Part shown: positions 1 through 10,021 of the stretch, one piece after another
How the letters are laid out: the number at the start of each line of letters is the position of its first letter
Numbering within the stretch: position 1 is the stretch's first letter
Source: Blumeriella jaapii
Lineage: Eukaryota > Ascomycota > Leotiomycetes > Helotiales > Drepanopezizaceae
Direction: 5' to 3'
DNA length: 64,000 nt
Assembly (NCBI GenBank): GCA_009599575.1
Contig: VWND01000073.1
Location: forward strand, 1,240,001-1,304,000
Notes under the pieces: generated by a model
The model's input: only the letters and a program-made list of their open reading frames with translations
Told to the model about the DNA's origin: nothing
The model's database searches: none
Translations under genes and position numbers: made by a program

Positions 1-1298
1 TCCCGATGATGACGCCCCAGAAGTTTCCGGTAAGAAGCGATATGTCGAAGAAAGCCGCCGAGGCCATTCGCAGGATCAGCGGGACGACCGAGTAGAACAG
101 GGTGAGGATGAGGGTGTAGCCGACGATGTAGCCAGCGACAGCGCCATCCCAAGTAGCGTTCCGGAAGGAGTCGCGGTCGAAGATCGCGGCGGTGATGGCG
201 TTGATGATGATGCCGAAGAGGCCCAGCATGCCGAGAACTTCGTACATAGGCCGTTTGGACACGAACCACTCCTCGAAGACGTTCGACAGGCCGTATAACG
301 TGGCACCCGCGAGACCGAAAAGATCGCCCTTGAGCATGGTTGAGGGACTCCCGCCATTTGACCCCGTTATGTGGTCCGAGGCGAGGAGAAGCCCCATGCC
401 ACCGCAGCAGACGAGAATGCCAATGATCTGAGTCCACTTGTAGCGGACGCGGAGGACGAGAAAGGAGAGCTACAACGCAGACGATCGACCAGAAGTTGAG
501 GAGTTGAGCCTGGCACGGGTTTCAGTCGAATCTTCTCTACAATAGCAAAATGTGTCTTACCGAGAGCAGGTTTGGTGTAGCGATATGCCAACACGGTGAA
601 ATAGTTTCCTTCGACATCCATAAAGCTTAAGATGACGTACCTCCAACCATCAACCCAGAGGAGCTTAAAGTATTTCTGGAATCCATAGTTGTAGATCGTG
701 TAAGTGGTGTAGATGATGGTGAGCAGCACGTAATTGAACAGAGTCTGGAAAGCTGGGATCGATGAGCCTTTGTTGACGAGCAGCGTGGAAAACGTGTTTG
801 TGCCAGTAATGCACAGTGCAAGAATCTGTCTGTAGTAGCACTTAGCAATGTACTTTGGCCCCAAAGGGAATTTGGCATGTCTTTTTACCCAATAGCCAGA
901 ACGATCCAAAAGTCGCGCGTGGTCAAGTAGGAGTACCACGCCTTCTTCTTTCCCTCGAGCGCTTCCAGTCCTTGACCCAGGATTTCAGGTGTCATGTCGT
1001 CGTCTCCAACCCTGTCCTCTGGAGCCATCTGTTTGCTTCTGCTTTCCCCCCTGTGTGTCCCCAACCCAGTCACGTGCGTCTCGGCCACAGCGTTCTTCGT
1101 TCTTTGCTCCATATAAGCTGCCATCGCGCCGCTGTCCTCTTCTGCATTCTCTTCCAGATTCCGGCAAAAGCTTGCAGTTCCCTCCTCCGGATCATTCACA
1201 AGCAGCGGTTGCTGCTCGTGGGAAGCCGTGGTGGGCGAGTAGGCCTGGGACCTAGATTCCCGCGATGCCGTTACCAAGTCTCTTCTCGCCACGAGCAA
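1..1298 (-). CDS. SLC35F-type (DUF914) solute carrier, C-terminus cut by window edge
   Basis: This is a multi-pass nucleotide-sugar/drug-metabolite superfamily transporter of the SLC35F1/F2/F6 group; its substrate is unknown. Exon 1 is 1298-889, with a polar N-terminal tail ending in DFWIVLAIG. Exon 2 is 829-561 and holds QILALCITGTNTF, PAFQTLFNY and DVEGNY. Exon 3 is 509-1, with WTQIIGILVCCGGMG, GDLFGLAGATLYGLSNV and SKRPMYEVLG. Introns are 888-830 (GTAAAA...CAG) and 560-510 (GTAAGA...CAG). The last visible residues are NFWGVIIG, so the final membrane segments lie beyond position 1. Two frame breaks occur: an apparent extra T at 571-573, which shifts RYT(N)LLS, and an indel near 461-470 between VCVV and SFLVLRVRY. 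Both flanks match the family, so they look like sequence errors or a young lesion. Identification is from recall of family motifs. Confidence 0.82.
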
Positions 1299-2190
1299 AG
1301 AGTGAGCGCAAAGACTCCAAGTCGCCTACTCTCATATCGATGTGCGTCTGCCGGGCATGGAGGAGGAGGTTTCACAGATGTGCGACGGACGAGACCTTTT
1401 TATAGATGGAGGAACTGAAGGGCGACGGTGGAGGCGTTGGACCCGACAGATTCGATCCCAAGCGGAGCTAGGCGTGTCCGACAGGCGCTTCTCATTCATT
1501 GGCTGGGAAGTCGGAGCGGGGCGGCGTGGGATCCAAGCATTTTTCGACTGGCCTCGGAGGATGTCGATATCTCGAAAGGATATCTCGAAAGACGGTTTGT
1601 GCTAGCTGGCTGGCTGGCTGCTGTTTACGAGGTACTGTATCTGTAAATGTAGCACTTACATTTTGGGACTCATCGGAGCTGGTGCGTGACTCTCCCACAG
1701 CGTTTCAGCTGCGAGGAGTTAGTCGAGCATCACGTGGCTTTGTTGACATTAGCCGATGGCAGGTCCAGAACATCCTGGCACTCTGGATGCAGACTGCAAT
1801 CGGACATGGACTTCTTCATCCTCATGACCTCGTAACAAACTGTAAGACCTTCAAGGATTGACAGTGGGCTGAGAAGGAGAACCTTAGCATACTTGGTCAA
1901 GAACAAGAAGGCACACAGAGCAGGAGTTGGAACAGGGACTACAGGTGGTCAGGAACTGAAGATTTTATTGATGCAGAATTATAGAGAATGGTAATAATGT
2001 TGACCAAATGGGGTTTGATGGTTGAAGATTGTTGAAAGCCGCCAGATTCCTTCCCGCCAGAATTGTCTCGCGAAAAAGCAACGGACACATCGTGCCATCC
2101 GTCGGGGCTTGTCTGCACGGCGAGGAAGGATTGAGGTATCTACTCCGGTTGGCTTTCTAGCAGATGAGGCCTTGATCGAGCTTCGAGAAA
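1299..2190. other. Intergenic, no supported gene
   Basis: This stretch lies between the SLC35F-like start and the 3' end of the hydrophobin. The short open frames do not resemble any family I know and lack splice-consistent extensions. It includes a CACGTG core near 1072 just inside the transporter's first exon and otherwise shows no clear element. Confidence 0.5.
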
Positions 2191-2548
2191 TCAGTACAGG
2201 TCTTGACTTTCGGAGGAGAAGCTTACGAGGCTGAGCGTGCAGCAGGCGGCAGTTTTGCCCACACCACCGCACATGAGTGTGAGTTCGTCAGTGGTGCCTG
2301 GGACCCACAGAGCTAGAACAAAGGTCAGCTTTTCAAATCTAATCAAAGGCCATTGACTGAATCTTACTATCTTGGCAGTCAAGTGCAAGAAGACCGAGGA
2401 TGGTTATTCCGCAACATTGTGGGGTCTTGAGGCCACAGGGACCCAACAGAGGTGCGCTGGCTTGGGCTGAACGCTCCACGACCTCAGCAACTGGGACAGC
2501 GAAAGCGCTGGCGATGAAGAGGGAGATGGTGACGAAGGAGAACTGCAT
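2191..2548 (-). CDS. Small secreted class II-type hydrophobin with atypical cysteines
   Basis: The predicted product is a 100-residue secreted amphipathic surface protein. Exon 1 is 2548-2368 and exon 2 is 2312-2191, joined by a 55-nt intron (GTAAGA...CTAG). Residues 1-17 form a signal peptide (MQFSFVTISLFIASAFA). The core has the order C, CC, C, C, CC. Spacing after the first CC is 11, then 16, then 8, exactly the class II pattern. Two departures are visible. The first loop (CGLKTPQCC) is 6 residues instead of the usual 9. The position expected for the eighth Cys, ten residues after the last CC, is Ser (AGT), four residues before the stop. A GTAAGC within the last codons could be a further donor, which would change the C-terminus, but I found no acceptor giving a canonical end. 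A hydrophobin-derived or decaying gene is possible. Confidence 0.72.
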
Positions 2549-4891
2549 TTTGGCGGTGGTGGTGAGGAGGGCTGGTGGTTTCCGAAGAATATTAAAGAAG
2601 TTGAAAGGGTGTAAAGAGTGACTGGAAGTTTGCTTGATGATGATGGAGATGATGGAGGTGGAGGAGATGTTGGGGGAGGAAACTCGTCCTGACTTTATAG
2701 ATTCCGAGAGCGCTCCTGTCTCCCCAAGTCAAGTACTTCTCAACTTAATTTTCATAGACAACAAGGTTACTAGTACCGGTCCAAGGTCTTCACTCAGTCA
2801 AATTTCGATTAGGGTTTTTTAGTCTTCGCTATCTTGCTGGGTATAAGCTGCTATGCAGAGCTATGAGATTCAAACTTTGGAACTACTCGTGTCAACTGAG
2901 TTTGGTACCACGTATGGTTTATTACTTCCACAGTATTTCAACAAACTGTATGCCGCTTCTTACCCGCTTTCCTAGCTGGATCAAGGTTAATTCCGTACTA
3001 CTCTGTGATGTCACAACGGTAAAATCCTGCAATGCAAAACGAGTGAAGGAAGTTTGACTTGTTCACAGAAAAGCTGCGATCAGGTTGCAATGGGAACGAT
3101 CAACAATGTTATTATCTACCGTGGGGTTTGATTGAGAGACAGGGTAGACTGAGAATTTTACCGCTTGGCCAATACGAAGTTCTAGTTGCGCTAGCTACTT
3201 CTGCACCGAGATAAATCTTACATCTACACACTTACCTTTCCGCTCATGCTACAGCGTACGTACGTAGGTAGTTAAGTCAAGAAGCGGGCAAACTGTAAGC
3301 GTTTACGACGTAAGTATGATCTTGAGCGGAATCTATTTTCGGACAGGCTCCAAGAACACTATCAGCGATTGACCCTCTGTAAGTCCGAGACCGGATCAAA
3401 TAGAAGTAAGATCTACCTACCGTCTCCCCTTCTAATCAAATGCTAAAAGTGTCGGAGTGTGCAAAATCCTGTTGGACGTACTGTACTAGGTAGAAGTACT
3501 CCCCCCCCACCTGGAATGCATGTTAAAACCATGGTGGGTCCTACCCGAAAGAAAAAGTTTATATTCGTTCAGTAGACTTTACTACTATGTACTGTGTACG
3601 GAGTACTTCGTGCTGTACACAGTACAGTATGTACTTGGGTGAAATAACGTTAGTTCGACATCTTTGCTTAAGTCCTTGGTTTATTGGGTACTTCTCCATG
3701 CTGCTTTCTATGATTGGACAATGCCCATGTAAATACCACTTTGTAATAAAGTAACGCGCGGATGTCAAATAAACCTTTTTTCGCACAAGAACAGTGAACA
3801 GTACCATAGTACACAGTACTGTACAGTACAATGTACATTGACCACCTGCCGGAAGTAAGCACTGACTTTTCAGTTGCGTTTTTTAGAAGTATACTAAAAA
3901 ATTACTGCCTTCCCGCGGAAATGAATACACCCTGAGGGTTTGAATGAGGGGCTTTATTCAAGAAATTAGAGTTTCTTGAAACATTTTAATTCACTAGGAA
4001 CGAAGTATGTACACTACAATCACAGACTTTTCAGTTGCGTTTTCTAGAAGTTTACTGAAAACTTACTCCCTTCCAGCGGAAATGATTACACATACACAGT
4101 ACACCCCGGGGGTTTGAATGAGGGGCTTTATTCGAAAACCAGAGTTTCTGGAGGCAATTTAATTCACTTGGAACGAAGCATGTCTACATGTACACTTCAA
4201 CCACAGACTTTTCAGTTGCGTTTTCTAGAAGTTTACTCAAGACTTGGGAGGATACTTTGCTGATCTGATTGGTTAAGAGCTATCAAGGACTTTCTAAGCA
4301 AAAGTAGAAGTAAATGACCCCTTTAGGGAGGGCCGGCCGGGCCGGAGGATCAAGTGGTAATCAAACCTCCCGACCAAAGACGTGGGCTCCTTCGCCCAAT
4401 ACGGGGCAAGATCGCCAAATTCTTACTAGAAGCGCGGTTTAGATTCTGGACACAAACTGTCATTTTTTGCTGTGCCCCGCACCTCTGCTAGAAATGGATG
4501 ATCTACAAGTCACCGATTACGAAGTAATACGAAGTACACGTGTCGATGCTGAGGTGTGATGAGGCGTATCGAATGAAGTTATCCTTCAGTGGAAGGAAAA
4601 CGAGACGGGTAGGTTGCAACTGGGCCGAGAGAGAGGGTTGGCCTTTGGCGTACATCTTCCGGGGCCCTGTCCCACTACTGTTGGATCAAGATATGTGAAA
4701 GGTTGAAAAATGAGAATCGTTCATAATAAACAACCTGCCAACATGCGATCTTGAGTATTCGCACTGGATTGCCTAGGCAAAAACCGACCTTGCAGTCCCC
4801 AGTGAGAAATACACAGCAACTTTTTCTTCCTCTTCCGTTCTCGTGGCTTCAGTACAACACCTGTCAATAGCCAGCCTCATCGAGGTTCAGC
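2549..4891. other. 2.3-kb intergenic region with degenerate tandem repeat
   Basis: No gene is supported. Up to about 2800 it is the hydrophobin 5' flank (a TATAGA-like run lies at 2694-2700). Around 3590-3640 and 3800-3840 there are GTAC-rich palindromic stretches. From 3864 an imperfect tandem repeat occupies about 380 bp (see separate entry). The remainder is AT-richer than the genes and holds only short open frames. Confidence 0.6.
3864..4245. repeat. Imperfect tandem repeat, ~160-180 bp unit, about 2.2 copies
   Basis: Each copy opens with GACTTTTCAGTTGCGTTTT, at about 3865, 4026 and 4206. Shared internal blocks are GGGTTTGAATGAGGGGCTTT and GGAACGAAG. The first two copies are full length and differ by point changes and a short GTAC-containing insertion (near 4092-4104). 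The third is truncated after about 40 bp. No open frame crosses the units. It may be a remnant of a non-coding satellite or of a terminal repeat. Confidence 0.8.
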
Positions 4892-6184
4892 CTAGATATG
4901 CTTGCAGGGCACGACCCGATGGATGCCAAATTGTCGATCCAAGAACTCGAACTGGCGTTGATACATGATGCTCAGCGAACCAATCTTGGCTTGCAAGCCA
5001 CCCTTCGCTGGAGCGTCCCCAATCCATAGCTGCTTGTCGGCTTCGTCCAACTGTCCCAAGTTGTCCATGATACGTTCAGCGTTCATTCTGGGCTCGAAAT
5101 ATATGGCTTGCTCCGCCCCTGTCACCAGCACTGGGCATCTAACCTTGTCCAGGTACTCGGTGCCTTCCGGAGACTGTAACGTCATCGTTTGCATGAAGCG
5201 CATCATCTCGGCAGGGCTTTGCACGCCGTAACACCATTCGTTCTGCGCAAATTCCCAGGCAAGTTGAAAATTGAACTTGCTCATAAACCTGCTCACCGAG
5301 TTGAACAGGCTATCGCTGATCGTTCCGCTGAGCCAGCCGTTGATAAAGAACCCCGGCATGCGGCTCTTGACGATGTCGAACATGTTATAAAAACCATCGC
5401 ATGAGACACATGCCTTGATTCTCGAATCCGCAGCAGCACGCAAAGCAAAATACCCTCCCATTGTTGCTCCTAGGACCGCAATGCGGTCCAAGTCAAGCTC
5501 AAGTCTCGCGTTCTCCGGCTCGAGAACGTCAAAAACATAGTCGAGAACCCTTCCTGTCACATACTCCCAGTCTGGACGGAGCGTTGTACCGTCTCTTCGG
5601 ATCGAGAGTCCCTGACCGGGACCATCGAATGACAAGACCGCATAACCGCGAGGAATAGCACCGGCGGCGCCGTAAAAGTACAACTCTTCGCCTGTCGAGT
5701 CTAATCCTCCGGTCTGCAAGATGAGCGGCACACGGCCCGGGACACGGCCCTCAGTAGCCGGCATGTACAATCTCGCTGGAAGCTCAACGCCTTTGTCGTA
5801 CGGGATGTTGAACTGGAGGACCTCGGAATCGAGAAGAGCTACACCTCGGTCGTGACAATAAGCACTCCGCTGAATGGATGCAAGGAGACGAGGATCTCCC
5901 GGATTGAGATGCAAGAAGAATTCGCTTGACCGATAATAGTTGGAGGCCCGTAGGAATGCCCATCGGCCTGCCACCTTGTCGCCGGAAAGGAGTGCCTCCT
6001 CGCCAAGCTTCGATGCCTCATCCCCCCACGCGTTCCACGTCTCGTACCAGAGCTCCGGGTCGTCGTCCTTCAGCTTTGAGCGGGCATCAAGACATTCTCC
6101 TATCTCGGCTCCTTGAAAAGGTGCAGACCCAAGAACTCGGAGAAATTCGAAGTCGAAGAATCCAGATTTGAAAAACTTGAACAT
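4892..6184 (-). CDS. FrsA/dihydropseudooxynicotine-hydrolase-like alpha/beta hydrolase, unusual nucleophile elbow
   Basis: A 430-residue intronless frame with the layout of fungal alpha/beta hydrolases of the DUF1100/FrsA-like group. These have an N-terminal helical cap (about residues 20-110, with LGEEALLSGDKVAGRWAFLR and YYRSSEFFLH), then the hydrolase core. Recognisable core pieces are LILQTGGLDSTGEELYFYG (oxyanion region), SFDGPGQGLS, and the elbow VLGATMGGYFALRAA. The C-terminus is GGLQAKIGSLS...FEFLDRQFGI. The elbow reads G-A-T-M-G, so the usual nucleophile Ser is Thr (codon ACA, one base from TCA). I also see no clear catalytic His near the C-terminal GLQAK segment, where relatives usually have one. 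Members are often found in secondary-metabolite clusters, but no synthase lies nearby. It could be a catalytically altered or non-enzymatic member. Confidence 0.75.
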   Translation of the reverse strand: MFKFFKSGFFDFEFLRVLGSAPFQGAEIGECLDARSKLKDDDPELWYETWNAWGDEASKLGEEALLSGDKVAGRWAFLRASNYYRSSEFFLHLNPGDPRLLASIQRSAYCHDRGVALLDSEVLQFNIPYDKGVELPARLYMPATEGRVPGRVPLILQTGGLDSTGEELYFYGAAGAIPRGYAVLSFDGPGQGLSIRRDGTTLRPDWEYVTGRVLDYVFDVLEPENARLELDLDRIAVLGATMGGYFALRAAADSRIKACVSCDGFYNMFDIVKSRMPGFFINGWLSGTISDSLFNSVSRFMSKFNFQLAWEFAQNEWCYGVQSPAEMMRFMQTMTLQSPEGTEYLDKVRCPVLVTGAEQAIYFEPRMNAERIMDNLGQLDEADKQLWIGDAPAKGGLQAKIGSLSIMYQRQFEFLDRQFGIHRVVPCKHI

Positions 6185-7529
6185 GTCGCCGAGTTAGCTC
6201 TCGTGCTCTTGGAATCTCCTGGCTTGAAAATGGAGATGGTGTGACAAGAACTACTCAGAGTCATGGAGAGAGCTTCGCGGGCTGTAGGCACCGTGCAAAC
6301 ATTGTTCTCTTTAAAGCATCTTGCTGGTTCGGTGTCGGCGGAGGACTTCGAATGCGTCACGTGCGTCGGTGGGTTTTCGATCGAGCTGAGATGAGTTCCA
6401 GCCAGCTTTCCCTTCTGAGTGATTCATAGGTATGAACGTTCTCGTGCTTAAAAAAGATGCCGATTTTGACAGCTCTTCGCGTTCGAAACGCGCCGACGTC
6501 GTCGCTTCGGGCTGCAAGATATTCCATGCTGCAAGCCTAGATGTATAGACGAAGATTCTTCCGTCCTACTTGCTCACGATTCCCGGACAAGGTGTTGCGG
6601 TCCAAAGTGCGCCTTCAATTTGATGGATGGCTGTCATTTCGGGCATGTTTTTCATTGAAAAGGCGCCGATCAGGGAGATGTGTTTTGATCATAAGCAGAA
6701 CCTGGCAACATGGCATGTACAGTATTGTACTGTACTGTATCAGGAGCATTCAAACGTACCCAGATACAAGGCCGGAAGTTTTTTCTGCCTCGAGAAACCA
6801 TTGCTGCCTCTAGCCCCGAGAAGCAAGTCCATTGCAACAAGACAGCGGGTGCATGTCGCATTTTTGATCCACGTCAATCGACACAGACGCCCGTGATGCT
6901 GGCAGCGATCGCTCACCGTGACCCAGAGCCGCAACCTGGGAAACGTGACTAATCACTTCTCGCTCTCGCTTAGTCTGCTACAAAACATCAAGCAAACAGA
7001 AAATGAATATTGAGGAAATTTTCTTTGACCGCCCTGTTAGAGATCTTGTATTATCATCCCTGGCTGGCCCATTTGTTCCACGCTGGATTTTGACGGGTCG
7101 AGCCTACTGCTTATTACGATGGAATGCTGATAGACGTAGGCATTTTCTCTGGCTTTGGAGTCATTTCGCATAGCTTCTATCGCCAATTTAACAGGATAGA
7201 TTGCGTTCTTCTTGCAAACTGTCATGCGTAGCCGAAGGGATGATATGAGCTCTCACCAGGGGCTGGAAACGATGAGTTTTACTATGCAAAGACTTTGTAT
7301 AGTGTATCTGTATCTATGTAGGAGAGTCTCCAGTGTACCTTAGGACTGGAGATCAGGACGGCTCGCACTGGTCAGGCAAGCAAAGAAAATGCATGGAGTC
7401 AAAAAGAGCGTAAATGTAGCACAACACAAACCCAAAGCCCTCACTGTGTTTTCTGCAACCAGAAACTACGATCCACATCCCTCATGAGTATGTCAGAAAG
7501 ATCGGAAGCTGGAACTTCCGTCACGGTAG
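6185..7529. other. Intergenic, no supported gene
   Basis: About 1.3 kb between the start of the alpha/beta hydrolase and the stop of the Ca3427-like gene. It contains a CACGTG at 6359-6364 and a GTAC palindrome cluster near 6715-6745. Open frames here are short, overlap on both strands and show no recognisable protein. Confidence 0.5.
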
Positions 7530-8494
7530 CTAGGCCGCCCTTTGATTAACAATCATAGCTTCCGGCTTCATGCCAACTTCCCCCAACACGCCCGCTTTCT
7601 TCAAGATGTCCACCGTCTTCTGTATGACAGCCACATCAACACCCTTCGTCTTCTTCGTAAACGTCACTGTCTTCAGCCACTCCCGCGCGTCCGCCTCGCT
7701 GTAATCAAGAGCCGTGCTGATGTACTTCACGCTCTCCTCCTGGTTCTTCTCAAAGTGCTCCACGCCCTGATCCAGCTTCGCGAACAGCGCCTCCAGCCGG
7801 GCATCATCCTGCTTGACCGAAGTCGCCGCGACGATCTTCCAGCTGGACCACGGCGTGTAGATCTCGCCCACCCGCTTAATCTCGCCGTTGTCGTAGTATT
7901 TCTTGGACGTGAAGTGCTCCCACATGAAGAAGTCCACCGTCGAGTCGTTGACGCCGTTGCGCAGCTTCTCGAACGTCTGGAGGGGGGTGAATTCGAATGG
8001 TGCAGGGGTCGAGGGCGAGAGCCAGCCCTGTTGATCTGCGAGCACGAAGCTCATCACGTACGACCCGCTGCCAATGCGCGAGACGCCTACTTTGGCGCTT
8101 TTGAGGTCTGCGATTGAGGATATATCGCGCTTGGCGCCTGTGGATATTGCCCAACCTGAGTGAGGTGCTGTTAGCTCCATAGGCTCACATCCATACGGAT
8201 AAACGGAGAGGGAAAACATGACCGCATACACAAGGGCGTCTCAACATAAGTCCCTACGATCCTGTATCCCCCATCGCCTTCTACATCCTCCTTTCCCAGG
8301 CCAGCCACCCACCCCTCAGTGAGTCCGATGGCGACGTCTATCTCCCCGCTCCGTAGCGATGTGATCATGTGTCCAGTGCCAGAAGGGAACGGAATCAGCT
8401 CAGCATCTAAGCCGAAGTGTTTCTGTGCATAATGAAGAGGTGTCGAGAAGTGCTCGGGCACGAAGCCGATGCGGAGGGGTTTTGAAGCTGCCAT
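7530..8494 (-). CDS. Ca3427-like periplasmic-binding-fold (PBP2) protein
   Basis: The 296-residue product has the two-lobed type 2 periplasmic-binding fold seen in fungal proteins related to Candida Ca3427. That group is related to NMT1/THI5-like and bacterial substrate-binding proteins, but stands alone in fungi without a transporter. Exon 1 (8494-8230) starts MAASKPLRIGFVPEH and contains IDVAIGLTEGWVAG. Exon 2 (8155-7530) contains ISTGA, DLKSAKVGVSRIGSGSYVM and a long alpha-helical C-terminal lobe ending NQRAA. The 74-nt intron (GTATGC...CAG) splits the Cys codon of PLC|WAIS. There is no signal peptide, so it is probably cytosolic. The ligand is unknown. It is divergent from the Ubc7 gene with 363 bp between the starts. 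Confidence 0.8.
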
Positions 8495-8857
8495 TCTGAC
8501 GGCCAGGTTGATTGGAAATACGAGTGATGTACACAGTAGCTAACAGCGGAGGGCTTGAGGAAGTCTTGCGAGGTGGGATATTTGAAAATTTTTGAAGAGG
8601 GGAATGAGGGGTTATACTTCGAAGTAAAGAAATCTACTATATGTACTGTTCTCTGTCGCTTAGAGAGAGGGGCAGGAGGGGTTTGAGCGGGGAGGTGCGG
8701 CATTAGCCGATGCGGGGTCAAGCGATCAAAGCCATAGTCCCAACCACAACCAGCTGCATCAACACTGATGCGCGTTCATCACAACACTTCCAGCTCTAAA
8801 TAATCCCAATCACCGTATCTTCTCCGTCACACGATTCGCGACTACGCAACCTAGAAT
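8495..8857. promoter_or_regulatory. Divergent intergenic region between PBP-like gene and UBC7
   Basis: This 363-bp gap separates two starts pointing outward, so it should hold both promoters. An AT-rich CTAAATAAT lies about 60 bp before the UBC7 start. No further motif is clear. Confidence 0.5.
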
Positions 8858-9470
8858 ATGGCGTCTGCCACGGCTCAGCGCCGTCTCCTCCAAGAATACC
8901 GCGCCCTCACCAACAACCCCCCCCGAGGGCATCACCGCCGGCCCCGTGTCCGAAGATGACCTACTGTACTGGGAAGCCCTGATCCAAGGCCCAGAGGGCA
9001 CGCCGTTCGAGGGTGGTGTCTTCGCTGCGGAGCTGAAGTTTCCCAAGGACTATCCGTTGGCGCCGCCGAGTATGCGGTTTCTGGGAGAGGTGTGGCATCC
9101 GAACGGTACGTAGGCCGCGTGTTCTTGTCCCATGCAACCCGATTATTCCACCCGCAATTCCGGGGTTTCTCTGATGTACCGATTTGTTATATGTGTACTG
9201 ACGGAGGAAATGCTAGTCTACCCCAGCGGCCTCGTTTGCATCAGCATCCTCCACCCCCCCGGAGACGACCCCAACCACTACGAGCACGCCTCGGAGCGCT
9301 GGTCACCCATCCAGAGCGTTGAGAAGATTCTCATCTCCGTCATGAGCATGCTCGCCGAGCCGAACGACGAGAGCCCGGCCAACGTGGAGGCGGCGAAGAT
9401 GTGGAGGGAGCAGAGGCCCGAGTACGAGAAGCGGGTGCGCGATGGCTGTAGACGGATGCTAGGCCTGTGA
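8858..9470 (+). CDS. UBC7: Ubiquitin-conjugating enzyme E2, Ubc7/UBE2G2 type (frame break in C run)
   Basis: E2 of endoplasmic-reticulum-associated degradation; in yeast it works with Cue1 and the Hrd1/Doa10 ligases. Exon 1 is 8858-9105 and exon 2 is 9217-9470, with an intron beginning GTACGT and ending CTAG. The active-site region reads [20 protein letters not shown], with Cys in VCIS, followed by the acidic loop ([16 protein letters not shown]) that marks the UBE2G/Cdc34 subgroup. The C-terminus is [16 protein letters not shown]...MLGL. The run of eight C at 8917-8924 carries one base too many: upstream NN-PP and downstream [13 protein letters not shown] are in different frames. Removing one C gives 166 residues, close to the 165 of human UBE2G2. 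I therefore regard it as a functional gene with a sequence error, or else a fresh null allele. Confidence 0.92.
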
Positions 9471-10021
9471 GGAGGGGGTTCGAGGGGCAGTGATGGAGGA
9501 AGAGGCTTTCACAGGAGGGACAGCGAACAATGCTAAGGTGCGACGTATGGAAAGAATGAGGGCGTTGCTTGCATATATAAAGCGTCGGCGTTCTTAAGGA
9601 TGAGGGCTAGGATTACGTTGCGTTGAGCCTCGACACTGGAGATTTATTGAATAACACTTATCAAAGTGACAGAACTTTGCGACGGCGGACTCCCAACGTG
9701 TCACCCTCCCTTGCTAGATAGGTAAAGTTATCTGACCTCGAGACGGCACGTAAGAGACCCATGGCAGAAGATGCACCACGTTGATCTGGCGGATAGGGGC
9801 CGATGCGAACGAAGAGAGCGACGGAACTCTAATGCGTTGAAGTAAGTGTTCTGGCCCATCCTCTAAGAAGTACCCGGAGCGGAAGGGGATCTATAAATTC
9901 ATTTCCATCAATCATCATCTCGTCTTCCAGTTCCAGGCCCTTCTACTAAAGTCATGCGCACTTGGCTGTAGTGGTCTATTCCAAAAATATGCCATCAGAT
10001 TCTTGATATCCGACCTTGGAG
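9471..10021. other. Convergent 3' intergenic region, nothing recognised
   Basis: About 550 bp between the UBC7 stop and the epimerase stop, which face each other. I see no open frame or repeat of note; the sequence should carry both polyadenylation regions. Confidence 0.5.
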
